DNA of 64,000 nucleotides. Source: Roseovarius mucosus (GTDB lineage Bacteria; Pseudomonadota; Alphaproteobacteria; Rhodobacterales; Rhodobacteraceae). Positions within the stretch are counted from its first letter, which is position 1. Each line of letters starts with the position of its first letter. The stretch spans positions 4,105,501 to 4,169,500 of the forward strand of contig NZ_CP020474.1 of the NCBI RefSeq assembly GCF_002080415.1, read 5' to 3'. Under the pieces are notes generated by a model that saw nothing but the letters and a program-made list of their open reading frames with translations, was not told where the DNA came from and searched no databases. A program made the position numbers and the translations under genes. This document shows positions 30,170-38,263 of this stretch, piece after piece.

Positions 30170-31795
30170 ATGATTTTGGCGTCTTGCCACCCGCGCTCTC
30201 GCGATTTGCTCCGAATTGTCCCGGTCATGCTGACCGCCGCACTTGTTCTGTTTGCATGGATCATGCCAGCTGCGGCGCAAGAAGCGGCGTTTCGGCAAGC
30301 GGTGGCCGAGGCCGCAGCCGAGGATCGTGACCTTGCGGCCTTTTATCAGGATCAGAGCTATCGTCCGGTCTGGACCGGCGCTGGGGCCGAGCATCTCGCG
30401 CGCCGTCAGGCCTTGGTTCAGGTGCTGGCGCGGGCCGGGGTGCATGGCCTGCCTGCGGAGCGTTATGATCTTGACGGGTTGATTGCGTCGATGACCGCCG
30501 CGCGGTCACAGCGCGATCTGGGGCAGGTAGAGGTCGAACTCAGCCGCACCTATCTGCGCTATGCGCATGATGTGCAATCTGGGGTTTTGGTGCCCTCAAA
30601 GGTTATTGGTGACATCAAGCGTGAGGTTTTGCGGCAGGAATCTGGCGCGCTTTTGAAAGAGATTCTTGCAAAAGAACCTAGCCGTGTGATGCGGAACCTT
30701 GCGCCGCAAAGCAATGAATACGCGCGCCTCCTCAAACAAAAACTGCGGCTAGAGCAGTTGGTCGCAGAAGGCGGATGGGGGGCTACGGTTTCTGCAGAAA
30801 AGCTGCGGCCCGGCGACAGCGGCCCGGCTGTCATCGCCCTGCGTAACCGGCTGATTGCAATGGGCTATCTGGATCGGAGTGCGGCGCAGACCTATGATAT
30901 GAGGCTGCAACAGGCGGTTCAGGCCTTTCAAGGGGATCACGGGCTTGAGACCGACGGCATTGCGGGGGCGACGACGCTTGCGGCGGTGAATACCCCTGCG
31001 ACAGAGCGGCTCAAATCGGTGATTGTCGCGATGGAGCGGGAGCGCTGGCTAAGCGAGGAGCGCGGACAGCGCCACATACTTGTTAACCTGACCGATTTCA
31101 GCGCGCGTATTCTCGACAATGACGCGGTGACCTTTGCAACCAGAGCCGTGATTGGCAAGAATGACCAGAACCGCCGGAGCCCCGAATTCTCGGATGAGAT
31201 GGAGTATATGGTCATCAATCCGACGTGGCATGTGCCCTATTCAATCGCGGTCAATGAATACCTGCCGCAGATGCAGCGCAATCCGGGGGCGGCGTCTCAT
31301 CTCAAGCTTTACAATCGCAATGGCCGCGAGGTGAGCCGGGGGGCAGTCAATTTCGGCGCGTATAATGCGCGCAATTTTCCCTTTGCGATCAAGCAACCAC
31401 CGTCAGAGCGCAACGCGCTTGGGCTGGTCAAGTTCATGTTCCCCAACAAGTACAATATCTACCTGCACGACACGCCGCAAAAAGCGCTGTTCGATCTGGA
31501 GAAGCGCGATTTCAGCCATGGCTGTATCCGCCTGCATCAACCGTTCGATTTCGCCTATGCGCTCTTGGGGCGGCAGGAAAGCGATCCCAAGGCCTTCTTT
31601 CATTCCGTGCTGGGCACAGGGCGTGAAACCTATGTGCAACTGGAGCAGCATGTGCCGGTGCATATCATCTATCGCACGGCCTTTACCCAAGCACAGGGGC
31701 GTCCGCAGTATCGTGGCGATGTCTACGGGCGCGATGCGCGGATCTGGGAAGCGCTGGAAAAGGCCGGGGTGTCATTGGATACGCCACGGGGCTGA
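30170..31795 (+). CDS. L,D-transpeptidase of the YcbB (LdtD) family
   Basis: 541 residues. Signal peptide ending AWIMPAAAQ. The N-terminal scaffold contains DLAAFYQDQSYRPVW and QVEVELSRTYLRYAHDVQSG. A peptidoglycan-binding-1 domain follows at about 215-265 (LRPGDSGPAVIALRNRLIAMGYL...GIAGATTLAAVN). The YkuD catalytic domain carries SHGCIRLHQP with Cys452. These periplasmic enzymes form meso-DAP to meso-DAP (3-3) crosslinks in peptidoglycan. Length and layout match YcbB. The AGAGGTAAAAGA leader is the ribosome-binding region. Confidence 0.94.
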   Translation: MILASCHPRSRDLLRIVPVMLTAALVLFAWIMPAAAQEAAFRQAVAEAAAEDRDLAAFYQDQSYRPVWTGAGAEHLARRQALVQVLARAGVHGLPAERYDLDGLIASMTAARSQRDLGQVEVELSRTYLRYAHDVQSGVLVPSKVIGDIKREVLRQESGALLKEILAKEPSRVMRNLAPQSNEYARLLKQKLRLEQLVAEGGWGATVSAEKLRPGDSGPAVIALRNRLIAMGYLDRSAAQTYDMRLQQAVQAFQGDHGLETDGIAGATTLAAVNTPATERLKSVIVAMERERWLSEERGQRHILVNLTDFSARILDNDAVTFATRAVIGKNDQNRRSPEFSDEMEYMVINPTWHVPYSIAVNEYLPQMQRNPGAASHLKLYNRNGREVSRGAVNFGAYNARNFPFAIKQPPSERNALGLVKFMFPNKYNIYLHDTPQKALFDLEKRDFSHGCIRLHQPFDFAYALLGRQESDPKAFFHSVLGTGRETYVQLEQHVPVHIIYRTAFTQAQGRPQYRGDVYGRDARIWEALEKAGVSLDTPRG

Positions 31796-31817
31796 GATCT
31801 GAGTTTTTCGTCGGTTG

Positions 31818-31845
31818 AGGGCCCGTGCCGCGAGGTGCGGGCCTT
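31818..31845 (+). terminator. Terminator after the L,D-transpeptidase gene
   Basis: AGGGCCCGTGCC / GGTGCGGGCCTTTT hairpin with a GCGA loop and one mismatched pair, ending in TTTT. Confidence 0.7.
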
Positions 31846-31914
31846 TTGCCATGCGCCTGCCTGTGATAGCGAAGGGTTTCAGGTGCGGCACACTGCGCAG
31901 CTGTCTTGAAAAGA

Positions 31915-31943
31915 TTGTCTGCGCGCGGGACCGATCTTAAATA
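31915..31943 (+). promoter_or_regulatory. Sigma-70-type promoter for the ACP-ketosynthase pair
   Basis: TTGTCT (31915-31920), 17-bp spacer and TAAATA (31938-31943). Transcription would begin near 31950, 65 bp before the ACP start. Confidence 0.5.
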
Positions 31944-32014
31944 AACTGTTACCAAACCGACGCAGAAGACCAGCATCCGCCCGGCCCCCGGGCGTCAGAA
32001 TGAAAGACCTTGCC

Positions 32015-32275
32015 ATGAGCACCATTCAGGACCGTGTCATCGCCATCATCGCCGAACAGGCCGTGCTCGAACCTGCGGATGTCACTCTCGACAGCACGCC
32101 CGAGGACCTGGGTATCGACAGTCTCGGATTGGTCGAGAGTATCTTTGCCATCGAAGAGGCGTTTGACATTTCCGTGCCCTTCAACGCCAACAACCCGTCA
32201 GAGAGCGATTTCGACATTTCCACTGTGCGTTCGATCATCGCCGGCATCGAGCGGCTGGTGGCCGCGCAATCGTGA
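32015..32275 (+). CDS. Acyl carrier protein (secondary)
   Basis: 86 residues. Phosphopantetheine site Ser36 in DLGIDSLGLVE; helix II continues SIFAIEEAFDISVPF. Compared with housekeeping AcpP (GADSLDTVEL) the motif and the acidic helix differ, so this is a dedicated second ACP. ATG at 32015 is favoured; ATG at 32000 would add MKDLA. The stop overlaps the next gene (GTGA), coupling ACP to its ketosynthase. NodF-like ACPs of rhizobia have a similar partner arrangement. Confidence 0.85.
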   Translation: MSTIQDRVIAIIAEQAVLEPADVTLDSTPEDLGIDSLGLVESIFAIEEAFDISVPFNANNPSESDFDISTVRSIIAGIERLVAAQS

Positions 32276-33483
32276 AACGGGTGGTCATTACTGGCGCGGG
32301 CACGATCAACGCGCTTGGGGCCGATGTGCCCAGCACGCTTGAGGCGATGCGCGAAGGGCGTTGCGGTATTTCCGATCTGGAGTTTCAGGACGTCGAGCGC
32401 TTGTCGATTCGCATTGGTGGCCAGGTCAAGAACTACGATCCCGAGGTGCAGTTCAACCGTCAGCAACTGGCGCTCTATGACCGGTTTACCCAATTCACAC
32501 TGATCGCGGCGCGGCAGGCCATGGCGCAGGCCGGGTTGGAGTTTTCGGGCGAGTTGGCCGCGCGGGCGGGCGTGATTCTTGGCAATTCAGGCGGGGGCAT
32601 GACCACGCTCGACGAGAATTACCGCTCTGTCTACGAAGAGGGCAAGAACCGGGTGCATCCCTTTGTGGTGCCCAAGCTGATGAATAACGCCGCTGCTTCG
32701 CATCTGTCGATGGAATTCAATCTCAAGGGGCCGACCTTTACCGTCTCGACCGCTTGCGCGTCGTCCAATCACGCGATGGCGCAGGCATTTCAGATGGTGC
32801 ATGGCGGCATTACCCCGGTGATGGTCACGGGGGGATCTGAATCGATGCTGTGTTTTGGCGGCGTCAAGGCGTGGGAGGGGTTGCGCGTCATGAGCCGGGA
32901 TGCCTGCCGCCCATTCTCGGCCAATCGCAACGGTATGGTTCAGGGCGAGGGGGCCGCGATTTTCGTCTTTGAAGAGATGGAGCATGCCAAAAGGCGCGGG
33001 GCCGAGATTTTGGCCGAGGTGGCAGGCTTTGCCATGACGTCGGATGCCTCCGACATTGTCATGCCCTCCAAACAGGGGGCCGCACGTGCCATCACCGGCG
33101 CGCTCAATGATGCGCGGATCAACCGCGAAGAGGTGGGCTATATCAACGCGCATGGCACTGGCACTGCGGCGAATGATAAGACCGAGAGTGCGGCGGTGGC
33201 GGATGTGTTCGGGCATCACGCGGATCGTCTGATGATTTCCTCGACGAAATCCATGCATGCGCATCTGATCGGTGGAACTGGCGCGGTCGAGCTTTTGGCC
33301 TGTATCATGGCGCTGCGCGACGGGATCATTGCGCCCACTATCGGCTATGAGGAACCGGACCCGGAATGCGCACTGGACGTGGTGCCGAACGTGGCGCGCG
33401 AGGCGCGAGTGAATGTGGCGCTGAGCAATGCCTTTGCCTTTGGTGGGCTCAACGCTGTGCTGGCGCTCAAGCGCTTTGCCTGA
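32272..33483 (+). CDS. Beta-ketoacyl-ACP synthase (FabF/NodE-like)
   Basis: 403 residues, thiolase fold. Catalytic Cys162 in STACASSNHAMA; histidines in INAHGTGTAANDKTE and STKSMHAHLIGGTGAVE; C-terminal NAFAFGGLNAVLALKRF. These make it a KAS-I/II condensing enzyme. It starts with GTG at 32272, overlapping the ACP stop. Paired with its own ACP outside the main fab cluster, it probably serves a special acyl product, but no other biosynthetic enzyme is next to it. Confidence 0.9.
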   Translation: MKRVVITGAGTINALGADVPSTLEAMREGRCGISDLEFQDVERLSIRIGGQVKNYDPEVQFNRQQLALYDRFTQFTLIAARQAMAQAGLEFSGELAARAGVILGNSGGGMTTLDENYRSVYEEGKNRVHPFVVPKLMNNAAASHLSMEFNLKGPTFTVSTACASSNHAMAQAFQMVHGGITPVMVTGGSESMLCFGGVKAWEGLRVMSRDACRPFSANRNGMVQGEGAAIFVFEEMEHAKRRGAEILAEVAGFAMTSDASDIVMPSKQGAARAITGALNDARINREEVGYINAHGTGTAANDKTESAAVADVFGHHADRLMISSTKSMHAHLIGGTGAVELLACIMALRDGIIAPTIGYEEPDPECALDVVPNVAREARVNVALSNAFAFGGLNAVLALKRFA

Positions 33484-33494
33484 GGTTGGAACGC

Positions 33495-33522
33495 AAAACG
33501 CCGCCCCATAGGGCGGCGTTGG
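33495..33522 (-). terminator. Shared terminator between the ketosynthase and IalB genes
   Basis: Perfect 10-bp stem AACGCCGCCC (33497-33506) / GGGCGGCGTT (33511-33520). On the minus strand it is followed by TTTT, so it mainly terminates the IalB-family gene; it can also stop the plus-strand transcript weakly. Confidence 0.75.
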
Positions 33523-33542
33523 CCTTAGGAGTGATATTTTAA

Positions 33543-34166
33543 TTACTGCTGAAGAATTGAGGCTTCTTCGAACGCAGCGGTAAAGCCCTTGAGCGAGGCG
33601 TCAATCTTTACCTTTTGATCCGGCGCCTGAGCCGGGACAATTTCAAGCGTCACCTTAACACCGCGCTTCATCGTGTCGATGTCCTGTTGCGTCAGACCGA
33701 TGCGCGCGAAACAGCCCGCCATGGTGCAGAACGAATAGGCATAACTCTTGGCATTGGCGCCATCGACCGAGAGCTTGATTTCTTCGGTCAAAAGCGTGCC
33801 CAGAGGGGCAGCAATCGTGGCGCCTGCGATCACCGGACCACCTTCGGGCAGGCGGTAAATGGTGAATTCCGCCACCGGATTCCCGGCGCTCTCGGTCATC
33901 AGCTGATACATCTGGCAGAGGTCTTCTTGCCCTTCCACCCCGGTGCGAAAGCATTTGATCTGCCAATCGTCATGGGTGGATTTGATATAGGACGGATCCT
34001 CTTGCACAGGGCGTCCGGTGTCGAGACCGATCGCCGGGGTCTCGGCGTCCGGTTCTGCGGCCTCTACCGGGGCTTCGGGGGCCGGCTGTGTTGCTTCTTG
34101 TGCGCTGAGGGCTCCGCCCATTGCGAGAAGCGCCACAATCGAAAGGCTTGTAAGGAGTCTAGGCAT
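33543..34166 (-). CDS. Invasion-associated locus B (IalB) family periplasmic protein
   Basis: 207 residues. Signal peptide MPRLLTSLSIVALLAMGGALSA-QEA, then a Pro/Glu/Ala-rich linker (about 25-50) and the IalB domain: DDWQIKCFRTGVEGQEDLCQMYQLMTE, GNPVAEFTIYRLPEGG, and the second cysteine pair in YSFCTMAGCFARIGL. IalB proteins are periplasmic beta-structured proteins first described in Bartonella; in free-living bacteria the role is unknown. The ATG at 34166 is favoured by GGGGA five bases ahead; ATG at 34169 directly precedes it. Confidence 0.88.
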   Translation of the reverse strand: MPRLLTSLSIVALLAMGGALSAQEATQPAPEAPVEAAEPDAETPAIGLDTGRPVQEDPSYIKSTHDDWQIKCFRTGVEGQEDLCQMYQLMTESAGNPVAEFTIYRLPEGGPVIAGATIAAPLGTLLTEEIKLSVDGANAKSYAYSFCTMAGCFARIGLTQQDIDTMKRGVKVTLEIVPAQAPDQKVKIDASLKGFTAAFEEASILQQ

Positions 34167-34301
34167 CATTTCCCCATATCGGTCTATGTTTCCGCCGCGC
34201 TTTAGCATGGTGTGCCGGGAGAGTCAGGATGAAATACGTCGCAATGTCGCGTCGCCAGCAGCTTTACGCCATCTTGTAATACGCTGTGATTATGAGGTCA
34301 G

Positions 34302-34330
34302 CAAAAAAGAAAGAGGCCTTTCGGCCTCTT
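34302..34330 (-). terminator. Minus-strand Rho-independent terminator with no assigned upstream gene
   Basis: Perfect 8-bp stem AAGAGGCC / GGCCTCTT closed by a GAAA loop (minus sense), followed on the minus strand by TCTTTTTT. Nothing annotated is transcribed into it from the right, so it implies an extra minus-strand transcript. Confidence 0.65.
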
Positions 34331-34427
34331 CCTACGTTTCTCCCCGTCGGACTGGCCGACTTAGTTATTGAAACGGACGCTAGGACAGATGCGCGCACCC
34401 GTCAACAGGGAAGGTCGCAAAATCGCG

Positions 34428-34535
34428 AAAAAAGGCCGCACCCGAGGGGCGCGGCCAGTCTGACAGGGAGGAAGTCACCCGCAACCAGAGGACAATCGGT
34501 TCCGGGCATGAATTCAGACTGGCATGAAAGGGTTA
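34428..34535 (-). ncRNA. Candidate small RNA with anti-Shine-Dalgarno motif and terminator
   Basis: Read on the minus strand. A perfect 10-bp closing stem is formed by 34514-34523 and 34454-34463 (TCAGACTGGC / GCCAGTCTGA on the plus strand). Inside it, 34498-34506 pairs with 34478-34486 (CCCG-AACC / GGTT-CGGG with one G-G mismatch), leaving a loop with UCCUCU. The single-stranded segment after it contains CUUCCUCCC (34466-34474), complementary to Shine-Dalgarno sequences. The transcript then ends at a GGCCGC/GCGGCC hairpin (34434-34456) followed by six T. CU-rich anti-SD loops are typical of alphaproteobacterial trans-acting sRNAs. The 5' end is estimated; expression is not shown. Confidence 0.6.
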
Positions 34536-34582
34536 ATTAAGTATGGTCAGCCCGTGACCTTTTCTGGATAGGGGGTGTTGGG

Positions 34583-36142
34583 GTGCAGACTTCGATTTTC
34601 GTGGGCGGCGGCGGTGCGGATTATTCCGAGCCTCAGGAACTCTTGCTCAAATACGGCAATCGGCATGGTCTTGTCGCGGGGGCCACAGGCACCGGCAAGA
34701 CGGTGACGTTGCAAGTATTGGCCGAGGGGTTCTCGGATGCGGGCGTGCCTGTGATCCTGTCGGACATCAAGGGCGATGTATCGGGCATGGCCGTCGCAGG
34801 CAGCCCCGAAAACAAGCTGCACGGACCCTTCACCGAGCGTGCCCAGAAAATTGGCTTTGACGCCTTTCGCTATGATACTTTTCCGGTGATTTTTTGGGAT
34901 CTCTTTGGCGAGCAAGGGCACCCGGTGCGCACCACGCTGGCCGAGATGGGGCCGCTCTTGCTGTCGCGGCTGATGGGGCTTTCGGATGCACAAGAGGGTG
35001 TGCTCAACATCGCGTTTCGCGTGTCGGATGAAGAGGGGTTGCCGCTACTCGACCTCAAGGATCTGCAAGCGCTGCTGACATGGGTGGGCCAGAACAGCGC
35101 CGATCTGTCGCTGCGCTATGGCAATGTGGGTGTATCCTCGGTCGGGGCCATTCAACGTGCGCTCTTGGTGCTGGAAAATCAGGGGGGCGCGCATTTCTTT
35201 GGCGAGCCAGCCTTGGCGCTAGAGGATTTGATGCGCGTAACGCCCGAGGGGCGTGGCTATGTCAACATCCTTGCCGCCGACCGGCTGATCAATTCGCCAC
35301 GCCTTTATGCGACCTTCCTCTTGTGGCTTTTGAGCGAGCTCTTTGAGACACTCCCCGAAGTGGGCGATGTCGATAAACCCAAGCTGGTGTTCTTCTTTGA
35401 CGAGGCGCATTTGCTGTTTGAGGATGCGCCCAAGGCTCTGGTCGACAAGGTCGAGCAGGTGGCGCGCCTGATCCGGTCCAAGGGGGTTGGTGTTTATTTC
35501 ATCACTCAGAACCCGGATGACGTGCCCGAGGATATTCTGGGCCAGCTTGGCAACCGGTTTCAGCACGCGCTGCGCGCCTTTACCGCGCGGGATCAAAAGG
35601 CGCTGAGCCGCGCCGCCGAGACCTATCGCCCCAATCCGCGCTTTGACACGGTAGAGGCGATCCGGGATGTGGGCGTAGGCGAGGCTGTAACCTCGATGCT
35701 GCAAAACAAGGGTGTGCCGGGGGTGGTTGAACGCACGCTTGTACGCCCGCCCGCAACACAGCTTGGCCCTTGCGATGCGGCCACCCGGCGCGCGGTCATC
35801 GCAGACTCGCCCGTTGCGGGGAAATACGAGACGGCGATTGATCGGCAGTCCGCCCATGAGATTCTGGCCGCCCGCGCCGCCGCTGCGGCGAAAGAGGCCG
35901 AAGACGCCGAGGTCAAGAGTGCCGCAGAGGCCGCCGCCGAAGAGGCCGAAGCCGAGCGCGCCCGCGAATTCAAAGCGGCACGGCGGTATTCAGGTGGGGC
36001 CACCTCGGGGCAGAGCCGCCGCGCGCGCGAACCCGAAGGCTTTGGCGACGCGCTTGCCTCAGCCGTGATGAAGGAATTGACCGGCACCACGGGCCGCCGC
36101 ATCGTGCGTGGCATCTTGGGCGGGCTGTTTAAAGGACGCTAA
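34583..36142 (+). CDS. HerA-like ATPase, YjgR/DUF853 family
   Basis: 519 residues with GTG start. FtsK/HerA-superfamily core: Walker A LVAGATGTGKTVTLQVLAE (about 33-45), VILSDIKGDVSGMA, Walker B VFFFDEAHLLFEDAP, and the arginine-finger region IRSKGVGVYFITQNPDDVPEDILGQLGNRFQHALRAFT. A long Ala/Glu-rich coiled coil (AARAAAAAKEAEDAEVKSAAEAAAEEAEAERARE, about 430-470) and a basic tail (TGRRIVRGILGGLFKGR) follow. HerA ATPases work with NurA nucleases in archaea, but no partner is visible here; the physiological role of YjgR is not established. Confidence 0.9.
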   Translation: MQTSIFVGGGGADYSEPQELLLKYGNRHGLVAGATGTGKTVTLQVLAEGFSDAGVPVILSDIKGDVSGMAVAGSPENKLHGPFTERAQKIGFDAFRYDTFPVIFWDLFGEQGHPVRTTLAEMGPLLLSRLMGLSDAQEGVLNIAFRVSDEEGLPLLDLKDLQALLTWVGQNSADLSLRYGNVGVSSVGAIQRALLVLENQGGAHFFGEPALALEDLMRVTPEGRGYVNILAADRLINSPRLYATFLLWLLSELFETLPEVGDVDKPKLVFFFDEAHLLFEDAPKALVDKVEQVARLIRSKGVGVYFITQNPDDVPEDILGQLGNRFQHALRAFTARDQKALSRAAETYRPNPRFDTVEAIRDVGVGEAVTSMLQNKGVPGVVERTLVRPPATQLGPCDAATRRAVIADSPVAGKYETAIDRQSAHEILAARAAAAAKEAEDAEVKSAAEAAAEEAEAERAREFKAARRYSGGATSGQSRRAREPEGFGDALASAVMKELTGTTGRRIVRGILGGLFKGR

Positions 36143-36152
36143 ACGGGGGCGG

Positions 36153-37205
36153 TTATGGGGTGCTCGCACGTTGCAGCATCCCGAACAAGTCGCGGGGATC
36201 GTCCGGGTCGGCCAATAGGTCGAGATCAAGGAAAAGGTCGGTGCCCGCGATATGGTCGCGAACATAGCGAAGGGCCGAAAAATCCTCGATGGCAAAGCCC
36301 ACGCTGTCAAAAAGCGTGATTTCATCAGCGTGGCTGCGCCCCTTGGCGGTGCCGTTGATCACCTGCCACATCTCGGTCACGGGGTGATCGGGCGAAAGTT
36401 GCTGTATTTCGCCCTCAATCCGGGTTTGCTCGGGATATTCTACAAAGATGGTCGAGCGCTGAAGCACGCCGGGTGCCAGTTCTGTCTTGCCCGGACAATC
36501 GCCACCGATGGCGTTGATATGCACGCCGGCCCCAACCATGTTGTCGGTCAGGATCGTCGCATATTGCTTGTCGGCTGTGCAGGTGGTGATGATCTGCGCG
36601 CCTTCCATGCTTTCCTCGGGGGTGGAGCAACTGACCACCTCCAGCCCCAGACCGCGCAGATTGCGGGCGGCCTTGGCGGTTGCGGCGGGGTCAATGTCGT
36701 AGAGTCGCACGGATTTGAGGCCGCAAATCGCCTTCATCGCCAGCGTTTGAAACTCTGATTGCGCGCCATTGCCGATCATCGCCATCGTGTGCGCGCCTTT
36801 GGGGGCAAGATACTTGGCCACCATCGCCGAGGTGGCCGCCGTGCGCAGCGCCGTGAGCACGGTCATTTCGGACAAGAGCACAGGATAGCCGTTCCCCACA
36901 TTCGCCAAGAGGCCAAAGGCGGTGACGGTTTGCAGCCCCTCACGGGTATTCTTGGGATGGCCGTTGACATATTTGAAGCCATAAACCTCGCCATCCGAAG
37001 TGGGCATGAGCTCGATCACGCCTTCCTCGGAATGGCTGGCGATGCGCGGGGTCTTGTCGAACAGCTCCCACCGGCGGAAATCGGCCTCGATATAGTCGGC
37101 CAGCCCGCGCAACATCGGCTCGATCCCGATGTGATGCACCAGTTTCATCATGTTATCGACAGATACAAAAGGCACCAGCGCCTTGTGGGAGGGGGCAAGC
37201 GTCAT
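36153..37205 (-). CDS. Ornithine cyclodeaminase
   Basis: 350 residues, mu-crystallin/OCD fold. It converts ornithine to proline with release of ammonia, using NAD. Visible: FVSVDNMMKLVHHIG, TPRIASHSEEGVIELMP, VTAFGLLANVGNGYPVLLSEMTVLTALRTAATSAM (substrate-binding arginine region), the NAD loop MAMIGNGAQSEFQTLAM, INAIGGDCPGKTEL with the catalytic Asp. It starts 10 bp after the arginase stop. Together they form the arginine-to-proline route: arginase gives ornithine and urea, this enzyme gives proline. Confidence 0.93.
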   Translation of the reverse strand: MTLAPSHKALVPFVSVDNMMKLVHHIGIEPMLRGLADYIEADFRRWELFDKTPRIASHSEEGVIELMPTSDGEVYGFKYVNGHPKNTREGLQTVTAFGLLANVGNGYPVLLSEMTVLTALRTAATSAMVAKYLAPKGAHTMAMIGNGAQSEFQTLAMKAICGLKSVRLYDIDPAATAKAARNLRGLGLEVVSCSTPEESMEGAQIITTCTADKQYATILTDNMVGAGVHINAIGGDCPGKTELAPGVLQRSTIFVEYPEQTRIEGEIQQLSPDHPVTEMWQVINGTAKGRSHADEITLFDSVGFAIEDFSALRYVRDHIAGTDLFLDLDLLADPDDPRDLFGMLQRASTP

Positions 37206-37215
37206 CTTTGGGTCC

Positions 37216-38145
37216 TCAGCTATAGGCCTGGGTGGGGCGATCAAACACGCGGCGGCCAAGGGCAGAGGCCGCGAGATCGACCATCACCTGCGCGGTGCGC
37301 CCGCGTTCATCTAGAAAAGGGTTCAGTTCCACCAGATCGAGCGAGGTCATAAGACCACTGTCGCAGATCATTTCCATCGTCAGATGCGCCTCGCGGATCG
37401 TGACGCCGCCGGGCACGGTCGTGCCCACGGCGGGGGCAAAGAGCGGGTCGATGAAATCGACATCAAGGCTGACATGCAGCGCGCCACCCGCAGCGGCCAC
37501 GCGATCCAGAAAGGCGGCAAGAGGGCGGGAAATCCCCTGTTCGTCGATCACGCGCATATCGTGATAGCGGATGCGGCTGGATTGCAGCGCCTCGCGTTCC
37601 GCACGGTCTACGGACCGCAGGCCGAGAATGCAGATGTTTTCTTCGGGCACCGGATTGGCAACCTCTGGAAAGCCGTGAAATCCGGCGCGGCCCGTGACAT
37701 AGCCGAGCGGCGTGCCGTGCAGATTGCCCGACGCAGTGGTTTGCGGTGTGTGAAAATCGCTATGGGCATCAAGCCAGAGCACGAATTGCGGGCGCCTCAT
37801 GGCAGCGGCATGATTGGCCACGCCTGCGACGGACCCAAGCGAAAGGCTGTGGTCGCCCCCCAAAAAGATCGGCAGCCCCTCTTGCATGGCTTCCTCTGCG
37901 GCCTGCATCAAGGTTGCCGTCCAGCCGGCCGTTTCGGCAGGCGCGTGCAGATGCGCGGGCAGGGCGGGATCGACCGTCGCCGGGGCAGGGCAGAGATTGC
38001 CAAGGTCGCGCAAGCCATGCCCAAGATCGCCAAGCGCCTCTGCCAAGCCGGCAGTGCGATAGGCATCAGGGCCCATCAGACAGCCGCGCCGGTCTTTGCC
38101 GCTATCCACCGGGGCACCGATCAGAAGGATGGTTTGTGGGGTCAT
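37216..38145 (-). CDS. rocF: Arginase
   Basis: Hydrolyses arginine to ornithine and urea with a binuclear manganese centre. 309 residues. Metal-binding motifs in order: GGDHS (96-100), LDAHSDFHTP (125-134), and SLDVDFIDPLFAP with EL/VELNPFLDE near the end. The family motif SGNLHGTPLGYVTG is present. First gene of the operon with ornithine cyclodeaminase; divergent from an Lrp-family regulator across 118 bp carrying two palindromic sites, so it is probably induced by arginine or ornithine through that regulator. Confidence 0.95.
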   Translation of the reverse strand: MTPQTILLIGAPVDSGKDRRGCLMGPDAYRTAGLAEALGDLGHGLRDLGNLCPAPATVDPALPAHLHAPAETAGWTATLMQAAEEAMQEGLPIFLGGDHSLSLGSVAGVANHAAAMRRPQFVLWLDAHSDFHTPQTTASGNLHGTPLGYVTGRAGFHGFPEVANPVPEENICILGLRSVDRAEREALQSSRIRYHDMRVIDEQGISRPLAAFLDRVAAAGGALHVSLDVDFIDPLFAPAVGTTVPGGVTIREAHLTMEMICDSGLMTSLDLVELNPFLDERGRTAQVMVDLAASALGRRVFDRPTQAYS

Positions 38146-38209
38146 CAGAGGCTCTCACATTTGCGCTTTGGGATCAGGATGCCGCCGAATTGAGTTGAAA
38201 TGAAGCGGC

Positions 38210-38244
38210 TATTTTGCGCAAATAGGGTAGTATTTGTGCAAATT
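38210..38244. promoter_or_regulatory. Twin Lrp-type operators between rocF and the Lrp regulator gene
   Basis: TATTTTGCGCAAATA (38210-38224) and TATTTGTGCAAATT (38231-38244) are two near-palindromes with the same half-site (TATTTG / CAAATA), centres 20-21 bp apart, i.e. two helical turns on the same DNA face. They lie 65-100 bp upstream of rocF and 20-54 bp upstream of the regulator gene. This matches cooperative binding by an Lrp/AsnC octamer and implies autoregulation as well as control of the arginase operon. Confidence 0.7.
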
Positions 38245-38263
38245 GGATCAAGGAAGCTGCGAA

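Larger units (their letters stand above)
34167..34582. other. Long intergenic region holding the sRNA candidate
   Basis: 416 bp between the IalB-family and HerA-like genes. It contains two minus-strand terminators (34302-34330 and 34428-34456) and the structured RNA between 34428 and about 34535. A 26-codon minus-strand frame (GTG at 34441 to stop at 34361, ending CPSVRFNN) lies between the terminators; I cannot support it as a gene. AT-rich TTAATTAACC (minus, 34540-34531) may be part of the sRNA promoter. Confidence 0.5.
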
